Assembly (NCBI GenBank): GCA_947034885.2
Contig: OX344752.2
Location: 2,294,001 to 2,358,000 of the forward strand
Source: Thuidium tamariscinum
Taxonomy: Eukaryota; Streptophyta; Bryopsida; Hypnales; Thuidiaceae
Length of the DNA: 64,000 nt
Direction: 5' to 3'
Part shown: positions 49,501 through 60,954 of the stretch, piece after piece
How the letters are laid out: every line of letters begins with the position of its first letter
Numbering within the stretch: position 1 is the first letter of the stretch
Notes under the pieces: generated by a model
The model's input: the letters and a program-made list of their open reading frames with translations, nothing else
What the model was told of the DNA's origin: nothing
Database searches by the model: none
Translations under genes and position numbers: made by a program

Positions 49501-50662
49501 CATGGAACTATTATCATGGACCTATTACTGTGGTCCTTTGAATAACTTTGTTTTACCATTTATTGTACTTTTCTAGATTTTATGAAGAAAAAAAATGAGT
49601 GACTAATTATAATTTTTTGAAATCAAATGAGGTTATTTTACAAATTTAGATTTTTGCTTAATCTTGCTTCTTAGTACTTTTTGGCACTAAGGGGAGTCCC
49701 ACAGCTTCTATTTAAAAAAATTCTTTTTTCCCCCCGCAATTGTGGGACTCCCCTCAGTACCGAGGGGAGTCCCTTGGCCGGGGAAAAAAAAAAAAAAAAA
49801 AAAAAAAAAACTTTTTTTTTTCTTGCAATAATAATTTTATCGGAGCTGTGGGACTCCTCTCGGCGCCGAGGGTACTAAGAAGCAAAACCAAGGAAAGTGT
49901 TCACAAAAATCTAGAAAAGCTTGACAAGTATTGTTTTAAGATGATAAATAAACAACCATTAGATTAAGAAAGAAGAAATGAATCCTTTCATTGGATGAAC
50001 AAGAGGATAATGAGTCAACTAATCAATAATCTTGTGTAATGAAGTTCATTCTTTACAAAAGTAATCCCTATCAATCAAAAATTTAAAAAAAAATCTTAAC
50101 AAGTTCCATTATTGATACATTAAGACAAAACTGTAGGTGCCTACATTGGCTTTTGAGAAGACCTATGCTACTATAAGATACTCATGAACAAAATGAAATT
50201 TGATGCAATTAAGTTCTTTCCATATATAATGAAATTGTTTAAACAAATTTTTTTCTAAAATTTAAACAAGTCCATTGACTTAAAAATGAAGAGGGAATAA
50301 TTGATGCCCTCCTATTGGCCTTGAGAAGACTTATAATGCTACAAGACATGATCAACCAAAATAAAATTTAGTGTAGCAAAGATTTTTATCAACAAATTTT
50401 CTTTCTAAAATCTAAACAACTATAATAATAATACATCAATAAAGATCATTAGTACCTTTCCCTAGGCCTCAAAAAGATCTACATTACTATAGGATAATGA
50501 TCAACCAATACTCTATATTAACTTAATTCCATCTTTATTCATTTTTCATATCAATTGAGTTCTTCATTTTTGTAATGTATACTTTCAAGTAAGATTGAAA
50601 ATTAGAATCTTCATCCAATTTCAACATAACCACGGTAATAGGTCCACGATAATAGGTCTACA
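49501..50662. repeat. Inverted-repeat-bounded segment nested in the 2.2-kb element
   Basis: CATGGACCTATTACTGTGGT near 49516 and its inverse ACCACGGTAATAGGTCCACG near 50629 bound the segment, with imperfect extension outward (CTATTATCATGG / CACGATAATAGG). It may be a further nested TIR element. The duplication site is obscured by the adjacent E element. Confidence 0.5.
49683..49866. repeat. Pair of short GAGTCCC palindromic units with a long poly-A
   Basis: Two head-to-tail units (about 49683-49761 and 49757-49866) each start near GGYACYRAGGGGAGTCCC and close with GTGGGACTCC(T/C)CTC. A run of 27 A at 49784-49810 lies in the second. The lysine-rich frames read through it are artefacts. Confidence 0.55.
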
Positions 50663-50862
50663 AAAATAGGTACTAAAATTTATTACACCATTAGAAATAA
50701 AAAATTTTGATTCAAATTTTAAGATGGAATCAATTTTCATGAATAAAATTAAGTTTTATAATACTTCTTCAAATTTTTAAGCTCTGTGCTCACAGAATCC
50801 CTGCTCTACACTCACAGGCTCATGCTCACAAGCTCACAGAATAACACCGCTGCCATCGAATA

Positions 50863-52676
50863 CTAAGTCTATGGATAAATCAAATCCATATATAGCATTT
50901 AAACACCACAATGGAGATTTTCCTATGATACCTATGTTGAAAACAATTGCAACAAGAGAGAAGCTTGAATGTCATCATGAAATAAAGTACAAGTGTCTCT
51001 AATTTTATAAATTGAATAAGACGCTAGTTTTAAATATTAATAAAATAAATAAATAAATAAATAAGAAAATTTAAATGGTATTAAGTTGGAAAATAAATTT
51101 TGTACCTAAAGCATTTGATAGTGTAGCACGTTGATCGTGTGTTGATCACCAATATTGTACAAAAAATTTTGAAAGGAAAATTCTAAATTAATTCTAAATT
51201 TAATTGAAAACAAAATTTGATCATTCTTTGAATATATTTTGTTGGAAAGGACTCAAAATGAGAGTCTCATGATGTACTAATTTTTGGTAATGTTTGTATT
51301 CTTGTTTATATGATCTCATTATTTTCGTACGAAGTTGGAATTAGAGTCAATGCAAGTCAATTACTTGTTATACTTCAACATTTGTACTCTTAAAAAAAGA
51401 TTTGCTCTAGTAACAACAAATCCAATCTTTGGATAGGACTACGATTTCATGAAATATATCTAATAACATAGATGGAATGTAATAACAAATTTGACAATTT
51501 TTATTGCTATCAGAATTCCATTTTTTCTTCACATAGTGCTATATGAATATTTTCTCCAATTTGTCAATTCTAAAAAATATGATAAAATTTGACAATGTTC
51601 TAGGAATTAAAAATTTGTGAGGCCCATAAAATACCTATCATTGTCACTGTGCCCAAGGCAGCCTATACTATGGGTGGCATTGTATGCTGAATCTCACATT
51701 ACCAACCAAATAAACAATTTTGAAAACGATTATAAAGTAGCGCATGGCAAATCAAATTTTTTTAGAGGTGCAATGATGAAAATGATGAGGACCTTGCAAA
51801 AACTTCAATTGTATTATTGCTATAATTGAAATTATTAAGAATTTGAGAAGGCAAATGGACACAACCAATCTTTAGAATCTTGTCATTTCGATCATATACT
51901 TTCCCACTCACTATTTCCTACTTCCTTGATGAGTAGTTTGGAACATATGTGAAGTGGACTTGTTATTTCTAATTGCCTTGCAAAGGAAAGGAAAAAAAAT
52001 TTCAAACTGAGGTTGGAAATAAGTTCTAGCCTTGCTTAGAAATAACTCAATCTGTAGGTTGATTATCGGATGTTAATTGGTTATAGGTGCCTAAACCTTA
52101 CTACAAATAGCCAATTGTAAACTTCTCTAGATTTCTTCTTATAAATTGGCCAGTAGCCAATTTGTACATAGTAAAGTAGCATGAATAAAAAAATCACGCA
52201 AAATATTAGTATTTGTAATTGCAATTCATATAATTTTTTTCATAGCTTTTTTGTAGAGGCAAAAAATCATACAAAGTGTTTCTAGGTCTATATGAAAGTT
52301 AGGTTGATTCATCAACTTTCAATAATCCAATTCTTTTTTGAAAAATATTATTATACTATGCACATATGGAGTATAAAACCTTCATGAATTCAAGAATTAT
52401 CAATTGAAGTCTTCACACGTAGCAACATTTGATCCCTAAATTGGCTAAAATTAGCTAAGTTTCTTCCCAAAAAATGTAAAAAGCTACTAGTGCATTGTAA
52501 GAAAGGCCATTTAATGGAGACATTTTAGCTAGAATTGCAATATACAATAGAATTTGATAGCCAATTTGCAACTTCCTCCATATTGGAATTAACAACTATT
52601 TGATTTAATACTCCCCATAGGCCTATAGTCCTTCACAACTTGCAAAATCCTATCTTTTTTTGTACTATTCAGTACT
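50863..52676. other. AT-rich DNA without supported gene
   Basis: It holds a short AAATAAAT microsatellite at about 51030-51065 and nothing else recognisable. Confidence 0.4.
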
Positions 52677-52680
52677 CTCT

Positions 52681-53424
52681 GGGTGATTGCAAGAAACACT
52701 TCATGTTTTTGGCTCAAAACGTTGTTTTTGGACATAGTACTGGCAGTATTACGCAATCCCCACAGTATAGTGTGCTTGACGTGCACCTACAAATCTCAAC
52801 CATCGATTTTGCACGCCTGTAGATCTGGGCCGTCAGTGTAGTACTATGTAGTACTATGCAGTACTATAGACTACTACAAGTACTTCACAGGCCACAAGGA
52901 GCAAAAAATAGCATAAAAAGGATTTGTGGCCCTTTTTATTTTTGATAATTAAAAAAAAATCAAAAAATTATTTAAAAAAGAAGCCATTTCTCTAAACATA
53001 ATTGTGTTCATATTACAACAAAAAATTCCTCTAAATTTTTTTCCCTCTTTGTAGCATTTGTGCAAAGGAAGGTCATGTGGACAATAGATATTTTACTATT
53101 TTAATAAAACTCAATGTCAATCCTTGAAATGTTAGTAGACCTCCAATTTGTTCAATTTGTAGCTTCAAATTCGGATTTTTGAGTCAAAAATAGGACTAAA
53201 AACCTCCAAAATGGCTAAGATAGACAGCCAATTGGAGGCAATTTAAAAATAGTAAAATAATTTTTAAAAAATTAAAAAAATTACACAATATATAAAACTT
53301 TTGTGTGCACCTTCATTACAAATTTCAAGTTGATAGGGCAAAAGATGCAAAAGTTATGAGCAAAAAACTACCTATTGGAGGTCAAGGGGACAAGAAATAG
53401 GCCAAGTGTTTCTTGCAATCACCC
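52681..53424. mobile_element. E-family element, complete
   Basis: 744 bp between GGGTGATTGCAAGAAACACT and the inverse AAGTGTTTCTTGCAATCACCC-type end, flanked by CTCT (52677-52680, 53425-53428). The interior differs from the 48764 copy and includes a short GTAGTACTAT tandem near 52840. No transposase. Confidence 0.8.
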
Positions 53425-53819
53425 CTCTGAAGATGGCCAAAGTTGATGCCTATTTGTCTTTAATGTAGCAAATTGCACTACATTCCACTAACTAGTTGTG
53501 GGTACACTGCCATTCGTAGTGTATACTTTTTGTTGACCTTCTCAGCCTACAGCTACGGTGTTTTACATCAGAGTAAAATAAACTTGGATTGATTAATTTG
53601 TTGACAAATGCTAAATCCAATTGAATTAGAGACTCAAAGCTTCAAAATAACTAACAGCAGTGATCCCTAGACTGGCTAAATTTCGCTTAGTTGCTACTTA
53701 CTTTCTCAATGTAAATTCAAAAAAATCTTCCAAGAATGAAGATTTGGCTAAAAACCCTCAACCCATTTTGAGAGGCCAAGATGAATTGACCCCTAGCCCT
53801 CACTTGTCTGCTTGAGAAA

Positions 53820-54190
53820 ATGATGGAATTTTTTTTCTTTTGCAAATTCTGAATTCATATTTGCAATCAAAGGGCCCCAATTAAGTAGGTTATGTGTAGA
53901 AGATAAATAAATAAGCACAAAATAGGGAGCTTTTTGCTTTACTTGCACCCTTGAAATTACTTGGAGTGGTTGAGCTAAAGGGTAGGGAAAATTGACTCCC
54001 TCGCTTGGCCACTTGGGTGAAATGCTGTAAATTTTTATTTTTCACACAATTTTTATTTTTCAAATTTTGAATTCATGTTTGGGATCAGAGACCCCAAATT
54101 AGCTAGGGGGTGAAGAAAGTAGGGAGCTTTTTGATATGATTGCACCTCTATAAAACATGGTAAGGCCGAGCGAGAGGGCCAATCCACCCT
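53820..54190. repeat. Diverged tandem duplication
   Basis: Bases about 53830-54000 and 54040-54190 share the order TTTTGAATTCAT-like, GGCCCCAATTA/GACCCCAAATTA, AGGGAGCTTTTTG, and TTGCACC. The 122-codon minus-strand frame over 54053-54421 shows no known domain and is not supported. Confidence 0.4.
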
Positions 54191-54994
54191 GATCGAGCCA
54201 GGGGACCAATTCAACCCGATCGCAGTATAAGTTACAACCCTGGGAGTGCCTCTCATTGCCACCCTGTCCCTAACAACCCATACTGCAGGTGGCACTGTAG
54301 AGAGCCAGGAAGCCAGGAAGAAAAGCCGGTAAGTTATGTTATGAATTTCTGCTGTATTCTTGGTATGACTTGGCCACGAAGCGAATTCCACACATGAATC
54401 CTGCACATATATCAATATCATCTAAAAAACTGGTATGAATGACGGCGCTACTGCTGCATTTCAGTTGTGAGAGAAGCTAGCTTAGTTTTAAATTCTCATG
54501 ATCTGTGAAGGGTAACCTCCAGCTAGTGCCTCCAATCTAAGATCTCACTTCTCCATAACTCACACAATTCCCAACGAGGAACAGATTAGGCCACCCGGAA
54601 CCGTCAAAAATGAGCACTAGAATGGAGAAACTTGGATATTACCCTGACGCTGCCAATTATCCGAAGTGCCCATTCAATTTATTGAACAGTGTGTCGAGAA
54701 CAGTGAGCCTGGAAATGTCTTTCTAGCACAAACATCACCGAAGCCAAAGAATAATACATTTCCATGCATCTCGTCATCCCTGATTTGAAGTCGGGGTATG
54801 AATCGAACTGACTAACGAATGCAGGCACCGGGTAGAAGACACCCTCCTGAATTGAAATCGTCGAGTCTCCACCCATTTCTGACGATGAAGATGTGAATGT
54901 ATGGTTTCTACTTTCTAACTGATGGTCTACAACTAATAAATACATACAGTACACGTGGTGACCGCCACGTAGCTGGCTCCTGAGCACCAGTTCA

Positions 54995-55925
54995 AAGCCC
55001 TCAATGGATGATAAAGCCGTGGGTAGGGTTTCATCACTGATGCTGGTCAACAGTGCATGCTCTGCCGCTGCTTGAACTTCAGGCAGCTTCATTGGGGGTT
55101 CAATACTATTGTACTTCTGCAGGGTTTCGTGGCTTGAAGAATCTGCTCGAGAGATAGACTCCTGAGGAAGTGCTGAGGGGGGTACTGGAGCAGCAGGAGC
55201 TGCAGCAACAGCAGCATCTGCAGCTGGGCTACCGTTGTTTTACATATTAGACACCAGAGTCAGGATACTAAAACATACCCTTGGGTCATAACAGAGAGGA
55301 CAACTCAAATATTCAGTCAACCTGTATTCAAAAAAGTATCCTCTCGTGGAAAAGATAGCAGATCTTACAAATGCAGGAAAAAAGGAATCATAGCATTGGG
55401 CTTTCTGGAAAACAAAATGAAATTCAACAGTCCCCGGTATCAATTCATTCTTTGAAACAGAAAATCATAATCAATACCAGACAAAAGGAAGAGACGATAC
55501 AGAATTTCAGTTGGGAGATGAAATAACCATCCTTCTCTCACCTTTCCTTCGGAGAAAGTCGGCTCAAATCAAGCATCTCAGCCAGACTACCGGCCAACTG
55601 CCAGAGATGCACTCCGACGGTTGGCTTCACGGAGAAGAACAGTCGGTGATAGAGAGAGTTGCTTTCTGAGCCTGGCAAAACCTTCTGACAATTTTGGTGG
55701 TGATATCTACATGTTTTTCACATACTACAACGTTAGTAGGTGAAGTCTATGAGCGTTTCATTTGTGTAACACTCAAAGAGGAAAATCACACTTGGAAATT
55801 AATCCTCTCAGAACTGTGATTAGAAAACAATAGTTACCTGTTCTTCAGCTTGCACACGAGAAATATCAGGAGGAAAACAGCAGGCCTCGGCCATGGCAAT
55901 ATGCGCAACGCTGCACTGCTTAGAT
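54995..55925 (-). pseudogene. TRS130: TRS130-like pseudogene fragment (copy 2)
   Basis: Minus-strand exon blocks match copy 1: about 55925-55840 (LPWPRPAV...), about 55675-55540 (SPTVLLREANRR), and about 55235-54995 (EVQAAAEHALLTSISDETL ... SIEGFE). Here the last block is in frame and extends upstream through PVPPSALPQESISRADSSS, whereas copy 1 has a 10-bp deletion. Conversely the first block has lost 10 bp after RPAV and is frameshifted. The stop-containing frame after REANRR is shared with copy 1. The fragment ends exactly at the EGFE exon end, where it joins sequence resembling the peroxidase 3' flank. All exons beyond that point are missing. Confidence 0.75.
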
Positions 55926-56212
55926 GACCCGCCGTACTCCAAGTGTAAACGACACGGTAAAAGTAGAAATTCATTTACGAGTCAAATTGCACTCAATTTG
56001 TAAACATCAAAACCCTCTCGATCTGCATATTGTGTTGACAAACATGCTGAGACTGAACAATTTCGAATGAATCAGTGTTGCTTATTGGACAATCAAATAC
56101 TACAGTTGCATAACAGGATGGTGCAGAATGAATAAATACATGCAGTATAGGTGGTGCATGCCATGTAGCTGGGTCCTGAGCACCAGTTCAACTCATGGCC
56201 TGGAGAAATCAC

Positions 56213-57205
56213 TTAGTTCACGGAAGTGCATACTCGCCGGATCTCGCCGGCGCTGCCCGTGAGCACCTCGATCTGGCTCATCACCACCATGGCCTCCGCG
56301 AAGTTGGAGCTGAATGTGGCCCAGTCAGTGTTCGCACGCACTGATCCTTTGGTACGCGAGTCCACCCACATGGTCTGATCGGAAGTCAGCAAGCCGAGTT
56401 GGTTCACGATGTCCTTGAAGAACTGGGTGTCGAATTTCGTGGGAGTCGAATCCAGGTTGAGGTCGACGTCGACGATACGAGCCACAGGGCACTTCTTCAA
56501 CAAGTATTTCGCGAGGGAGGATGGGAGTGTGGGATCGACTTTCTCACCGTGGATGCGGTCATCGAAGGCCCCGCATTTCGTGATGCCGATGGTATGCGCA
56601 CCAGTCAGGGCCACCATCTGCGCAGCGTTCAGACCCTTCTTTTGGAAAATCTTCAACACCACGGGCGCTGTGCTGTTGGGAAGCAGGATATTGGCCGCCG
56701 CCTCGGAAGCCCTGGAAACGGTGCCGTCGCGACGCCCAGCAGGCACGGTCCAGCCTTGGCCTCCCGTCAACGTCACGGTGTCGCGCACGGCGAATTGCAG
56801 CACGTCGGCGCAGGAAACGATGCCCGGGCAGGCCTCCTCCACGGCGGCCTTGGCGGCGTCGATGGCGTCGAAGCCGTGGAGGGCGCCGTTGAAGGTGAAG
56901 GTTTTCTCGGAGCTGGGTCCGTCGAGGAGCAAGGACGCGTCGCAGCCGCGGACGAAGCAATCGTGGTAGGCGAGGCGGAGGACGCCGGGTGCGACAGTGG
57001 GATCCTTCTGGAACGACTTGAGCATGGACTCGTAGATGATGGTTTCCACGTTGGGGCACGAGTGCTGGTAGAAGCCCTCTCTGCAACCGCCATCGCTGTA
57101 ACTGGAGAGGCTTCGCCTAGCAGACACGGGTGCGCTCAGAATGGCCAACACGGCCACCCAGCCCGCAAGTGCAGACCTCGAAACACCCATCGTTCCAACT
57201 TCCAA
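56213..57205 (-). CDS. Class III (secretory) peroxidase, copy 2
   Basis: Intronless, 330 residues, a close paralogue of peroxidase 1. It lacks three residues (LVS) in the signal peptide. Arg77, distal His81 and proximal His204 (ALTGAHTIG, the more usual family form) are intact, as are the eight structural cysteines. It differs mainly around residues 210-255 (TKCGAFDDRIHGEK, VARIVDVDLNLDS) and has Arg instead of the extra Cys293 of copy 1, so substrate range may differ. The Met6 start is again possible. Coding sequence is intact and GC-rich. The TATA-containing segment present upstream of copy 1 is absent here, so expression may differ. Confidence 0.95.
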   Translation of the reverse strand: MEVGTMGVSRSALAGWVAVLAILSAPVSARRSLSSYSDGGCREGFYQHSCPNVETIIYESMLKSFQKDPTVAPGVLRLAYHDCFVRGCDASLLLDGPSSEKTFTFNGALHGFDAIDAAKAAVEEACPGIVSCADVLQFAVRDTVTLTGGQGWTVPAGRRDGTVSRASEAAANILLPNSTAPVVLKIFQKKGLNAAQMVALTGAHTIGITKCGAFDDRIHGEKVDPTLPSSLAKYLLKKCPVARIVDVDLNLDSTPTKFDTQFFKDIVNQLGLLTSDQTMWVDSRTKGSVRANTDWATFSSNFAEAMVVMSQIEVLTGSAGEIRRVCTSVN

Positions 57206-58478
57206 CCGACAAGGCCGAAGTTGGAGAATGCACGAAAATCAAAAGTCCTAGAAACGAATTCAGGAATTAATTCAAGCCCTGCAATCTGACGTACGTAGCC
57301 TAGAGCTGACATGCAGCCTGAAAGCTTGAAACTGCTGAGACACTGAGAGCTTGATTGATGAGAAAGCCGACGTTTCTATGTACCACCGACGGCTTTATAC
57401 TTGCACGGCTAGCTCAGTCCCGGCCACAGTCTATTCAGTTCTACTCTTTCCGCAAGTCCACCCAATAAGTCACCAGGCTCTGTGAGTGACAAAGCATAAC
57501 GAAATTTCGACTATCCTTGATCTGCCAGCTAGTCCAGAACTCCAAGGGTGACCATTACTCCTGAATTTACAGTTTAGAGCCAAATCTACACGACCCAGTT
57601 GGCAAGCTTCATCCGGTTGCACCGGTCGATCTCCAGCGTCGATCCACTCCCAATTTTCCTATGCAGTGTGAAATTTAATTTTCGGCGTACTCAGTTGGCC
57701 ATTTCAACTCCCTTCACTGCCGCGGAACCAAAGTTTGTACTGGGAATCCGGTCATTTCCGTGAATACAGTAGCGTTGAAGAGGGTACACTTTCTCAAAGC
57801 GGTTTTTGAGTCCCGTTTCATGAGTGGGACTCTGGATATTACTCCGTATTTTATAAAACTTTATTGACGATGCGTGGGACCGGCCGGTACGCGTGAAAGT
57901 GATGGTGGGGAAGAGGAATCTGAAGAGGGGTGTGCTGGGACGCAAGAGGGGAGTTTGAGAGAAATCAATAGAGTTTTGTTTTGTTTTCGTTTCTTATCAT
58001 TGCTTTTGACACGAATTGAGAGAAGAGAGAGTTTCTAAATCGCTGCCTTATGGGAAGGGCTTGACTGGGGATGAGAGTGGCTGAGACGATTGGATTGGAT
58101 TGGCATACAGAGTGGCGGCCGGTGCATGTTTGTTTTTTGTTTTCAACAAATGAAACGGATTTCATTGCAAGCGGGTAAAAATACAAGCTCGTCAGCCACA
58201 AGTGGCCTGACGGAGATCAGGACCGTACCGTAGCATGCTTGATGTTGTTGTGGACGTAAGAGTGACGATCATTCAGGAATCTAAGCAAAGTTGCAATTGG
58301 AAACGATGCTTCAGTCCTGTTTTCAGGTTTTAGATATAGCTTGGGGCACTTGCATTTCGTCAGATTTGCGGTCAGAATGGCGACAGGTATATGGAGTTCG
58401 ACTCTGTTCGGGCAAACCAGTTCCTTTAAGCAATACTATAGAAAGAATTATAGAAAGAATTTATAACTTACTAATTAA

Positions 58479-59506
58479 GAGTGATTGTAGGAAACACTTG
58501 TTGATTTTGTTGCATTTTCATGATTTTGGGGGGTCGTTAAAAATTTGAAAAATAATTTTTTTTAAATTTAAGAAAATGTGACTAATGTATACATGGTGAA
58601 TTTCATTAAAATGGTGGTATTCCAAATGCCATTTTGAGAGTGTGTGGTGTAAACCCTAAATAGACATCTAGGACTAGTATACATGTTCAACATCTTGAAC
58701 ATGTAAAGATTTCCAAAATCTAAAAGAAGTTTAGATTTCAAACTTTGTGGTTTGAAACATCTTGGATAGGTATAGATATTAAACATCTACAATATATATA
58801 AATTTCAAAAACCTATGGCGGATTTAGATTTCACACCATGCGATGTGAAATGTCAAAACTGTCAAACTAATGGAATGCCACCATTTTAATGAAATTTTGC
58901 CATATACACCTTTAATACAAAGGTAATCACCCTAGGAAACCTATAGAAAAATTCTTTTAATAGGAAAACTAGAAAAGTGTCAAATCTCAAGAAAATACAT
59001 ACTTTAATGTTTTAATTAGGAAAAAATAGGAATTTCTTTTAAAGATTAAATAAAAAATTGGTCATTTGCAACAACTTTGTGGAGATGATCATTCACCAAA
59101 AAACTCACCAAAATCATTTTTTTACATGTTTCAAAATGCAAGTAGAAAGAGGCTGACTTTGTGGACTTCTACACTACATAAAAATACTTATTTTAAGAAT
59201 TTCTTTTGCCATTAGCTACAAGTCTACTAGAAGACAATCTCCTTTCAATTTCAGCTCAAAATTTGTTTTTTTGGTCGTTGAATTGTACTAAAACTTTAAA
59301 ATTGACAAGTGTAACAATCAATCAAGATTTATTTTTGGAGAGTTAAATATTCTTAAAAATTACAAAAAAAATTAGGAAAAGTGTATAATATTCATGAGTA
59401 CCTTCTCTATAAATCTTGAGTCATTTATAGTCAAAATATAAAAATTATAACCAAAAAATAAATCAGCGCATACAAAATAGTACATGTGTTTCTTGCAATT
59501 TCACTC
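58479..59506. mobile_element. E-family element carrying a nested foldback
   Basis: 1,028 bp from GAGTGATTGTAGGAAACACT to GTGTTTCTTGCAATTTCACTC, flanked by TTAA (58475-58478, 59507-59510). Its right half matches one arm of the 15740-16832 palindrome (TGTGGACTTC, then AAGTCTACTA). A G-family foldback is inserted at about 58583-58908. No transposase. Confidence 0.75.
58583..58908. repeat. G-family foldback MITE nested in an E element
   Basis: Inverted arms contain TTTCATTAAAATGGTGG and its inverse CCACCATTTTAATGAAA, with outer GTATAYATGG/CCATATAC. A shorter relative lies at 30-213. Confidence 0.65.
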
Positions 59507-59516
59507 TTAACTTTAA

Positions 59517-60371
59517 CCCTTAAGTGCATGCGTATCCAAAAAGTAGATGCGCCTTGGTCAACCTTGAGTTTAACTTTAAATATAACTATTTTTGGAATTT
59601 GACTTTGACTAAGAAAATGAAGCTTGATAAGTTTTCTTTCAATTTCAACTTGAAATTTTGAAAAAATTGAAAAATTGAAAAAGGTATTGCAATTGCAAGC
59701 TCTATGTGTTAAAATCCAAAAAACACAATTTGTTGTGTTTTTCATTCATATTTTTTTTCCTTAAAATAAATTTTCAACTTAAATTACAAAATTAAGTTTA
59801 CCATTGTTATCTTCAGTAATGGTAAATTTTTTAGATTATTCTAATATATATTCTAGTTGATATAATTATTTTCTATCCTGAACTTTAAAAAATAACAATA
59901 ATTTGTAGTTTTCATCAAAAAATTTGAAAAAATTTGAGTAAATATGAAGTTCAATTTTCTATTAGGTAAAAACATCAAATTTTTATACCTCTATTCAATA
60001 AAGTATTGAATGTAGTTTAATAGGCAAAAATTACTTCAAGGTCTTTGTTGTGGTTGTTTGGGATTTTAAAAATAGAATAATCAATTGAAAATTTTGTAGA
60101 CTAATATTCATTGCTACTTGTAACTCTTGAAAAAATTTCAAATAATTTGGATCATTTCTTCTATTTTTACTTATTTATTTCTAGTTTTTGCAACAAAAAT
60201 GATAACAATTACAATTTTTTACAAAATCAATTGAAATTTCTCCTAATATTACATTCTCCATAGTTTGAAGTAATAAAAATACAAGATCAATATTTGAAGG
60301 CCATCTGATATGCTAAATTCACCTTAGACATGATGTTTGACTAGATGGCAATGGATCTTGTCGTTTAAGGG
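59517..60371. mobile_element. F-family TTAA-flanked element (copy 3)
   Basis: TTAA (59513-59516) precedes CCCTTAAGTGCATGCG; the far end is CGTTTAAGGG followed by TTAA (60372-60375). The left 250 bp align with the left part of the copy at 61996 (GAAAATGAAGCTTGA, TATTGCAATTGCAAG, TCTATGTGTT). Non-coding. Bases 60376-60950 hold nothing recognisable. Confidence 0.6.
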
Positions 60372-60954
60372 TTAATAAAAAACATTTAAGGATTTAAATA
60401 GAATCGGAAGTACAAGGTATATATACATTGAATAAATGAAAATTTCATAATTATAAGAATATAGTTAATTCTTTTATCTATATGAAGCACATTTAGTAAA
60501 TAGAAAAAACATTGATTGAGGTTAACTAGATTTTTAATTCATTACAATACAACCTTTTTTTTCATTTTTTATGAAGTATCAGAAAGACGATATTAAATGT
60601 TGCAGTGGTGCTTCAAATTTGTACAGTCATCCACATATTGGATAGAAAATATCAAATGAACACCTTTCACACATCCATAATTATGTTTTCATCTAAAATC
60701 TGACAATTTCACCCAATATTTAAAAAATAAATAAATTTGGAGTTCTTCATCAAATATTTTATTGACATTGAAAGTCCCCTACTTTGTGCTTGATTAATTA
60801 AATTTTTAAACTTTGAACATCCCACCTCGGTTATGTAATTTGGGGCCTCTGATTGGTTTTATGAATTCAGAACTTGCAAATTTTATCATGCTTGAATAAT
60901 AAAAAATTCCTGAAAGGTTGATCGAGGGGATCAGTTCAATCCAGGGTGTGTTTT

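Larger units (their letters stand above)
48648..50852. mobile_element. TIR element with 10-bp target duplication, carrying nested elements
   Basis: The identical 10-mer CCATCGAATA lies at 48638-48647 and 50853-50862. The inserted DNA begins CAGGGTTGCTATTTTATGAG and ends with the inverse of CAGCGGTGTTATTCTGTGAG; the similarity continues through GCTTGTGAGC. A 10-bp duplication suggests Mutator-like elements, while the CAGSG terminus is more hAT-like (8 bp), so the superfamily is open. It contains an E element (48764-49497), another TIR segment and the GAGTCCC palindromes. No transposase is recognised. Confidence 0.7.
54995..58347. repeat. Segmental duplication, copy 2
   Basis: It matches 2670-6120 in the same orientation over the TRS130 remnant, the peroxidase and roughly 1.1 kb upstream, with small indels. 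An E element begins about 130 bp beyond its right edge. Bases 54200-54994 hold no supported gene apart from the chimeric junction described separately. Confidence 0.9.

Noticed and set aside
49681-49967. Lysine-rich open frames
   Set aside because: They are produced by the 27-base poly-A run.
54679-55092. 137-codon gene
   Set aside because: It is a chimera of a TRS130 exon and peroxidase 3' flanking DNA read through a junction, followed by sequence with no recognisable domain.
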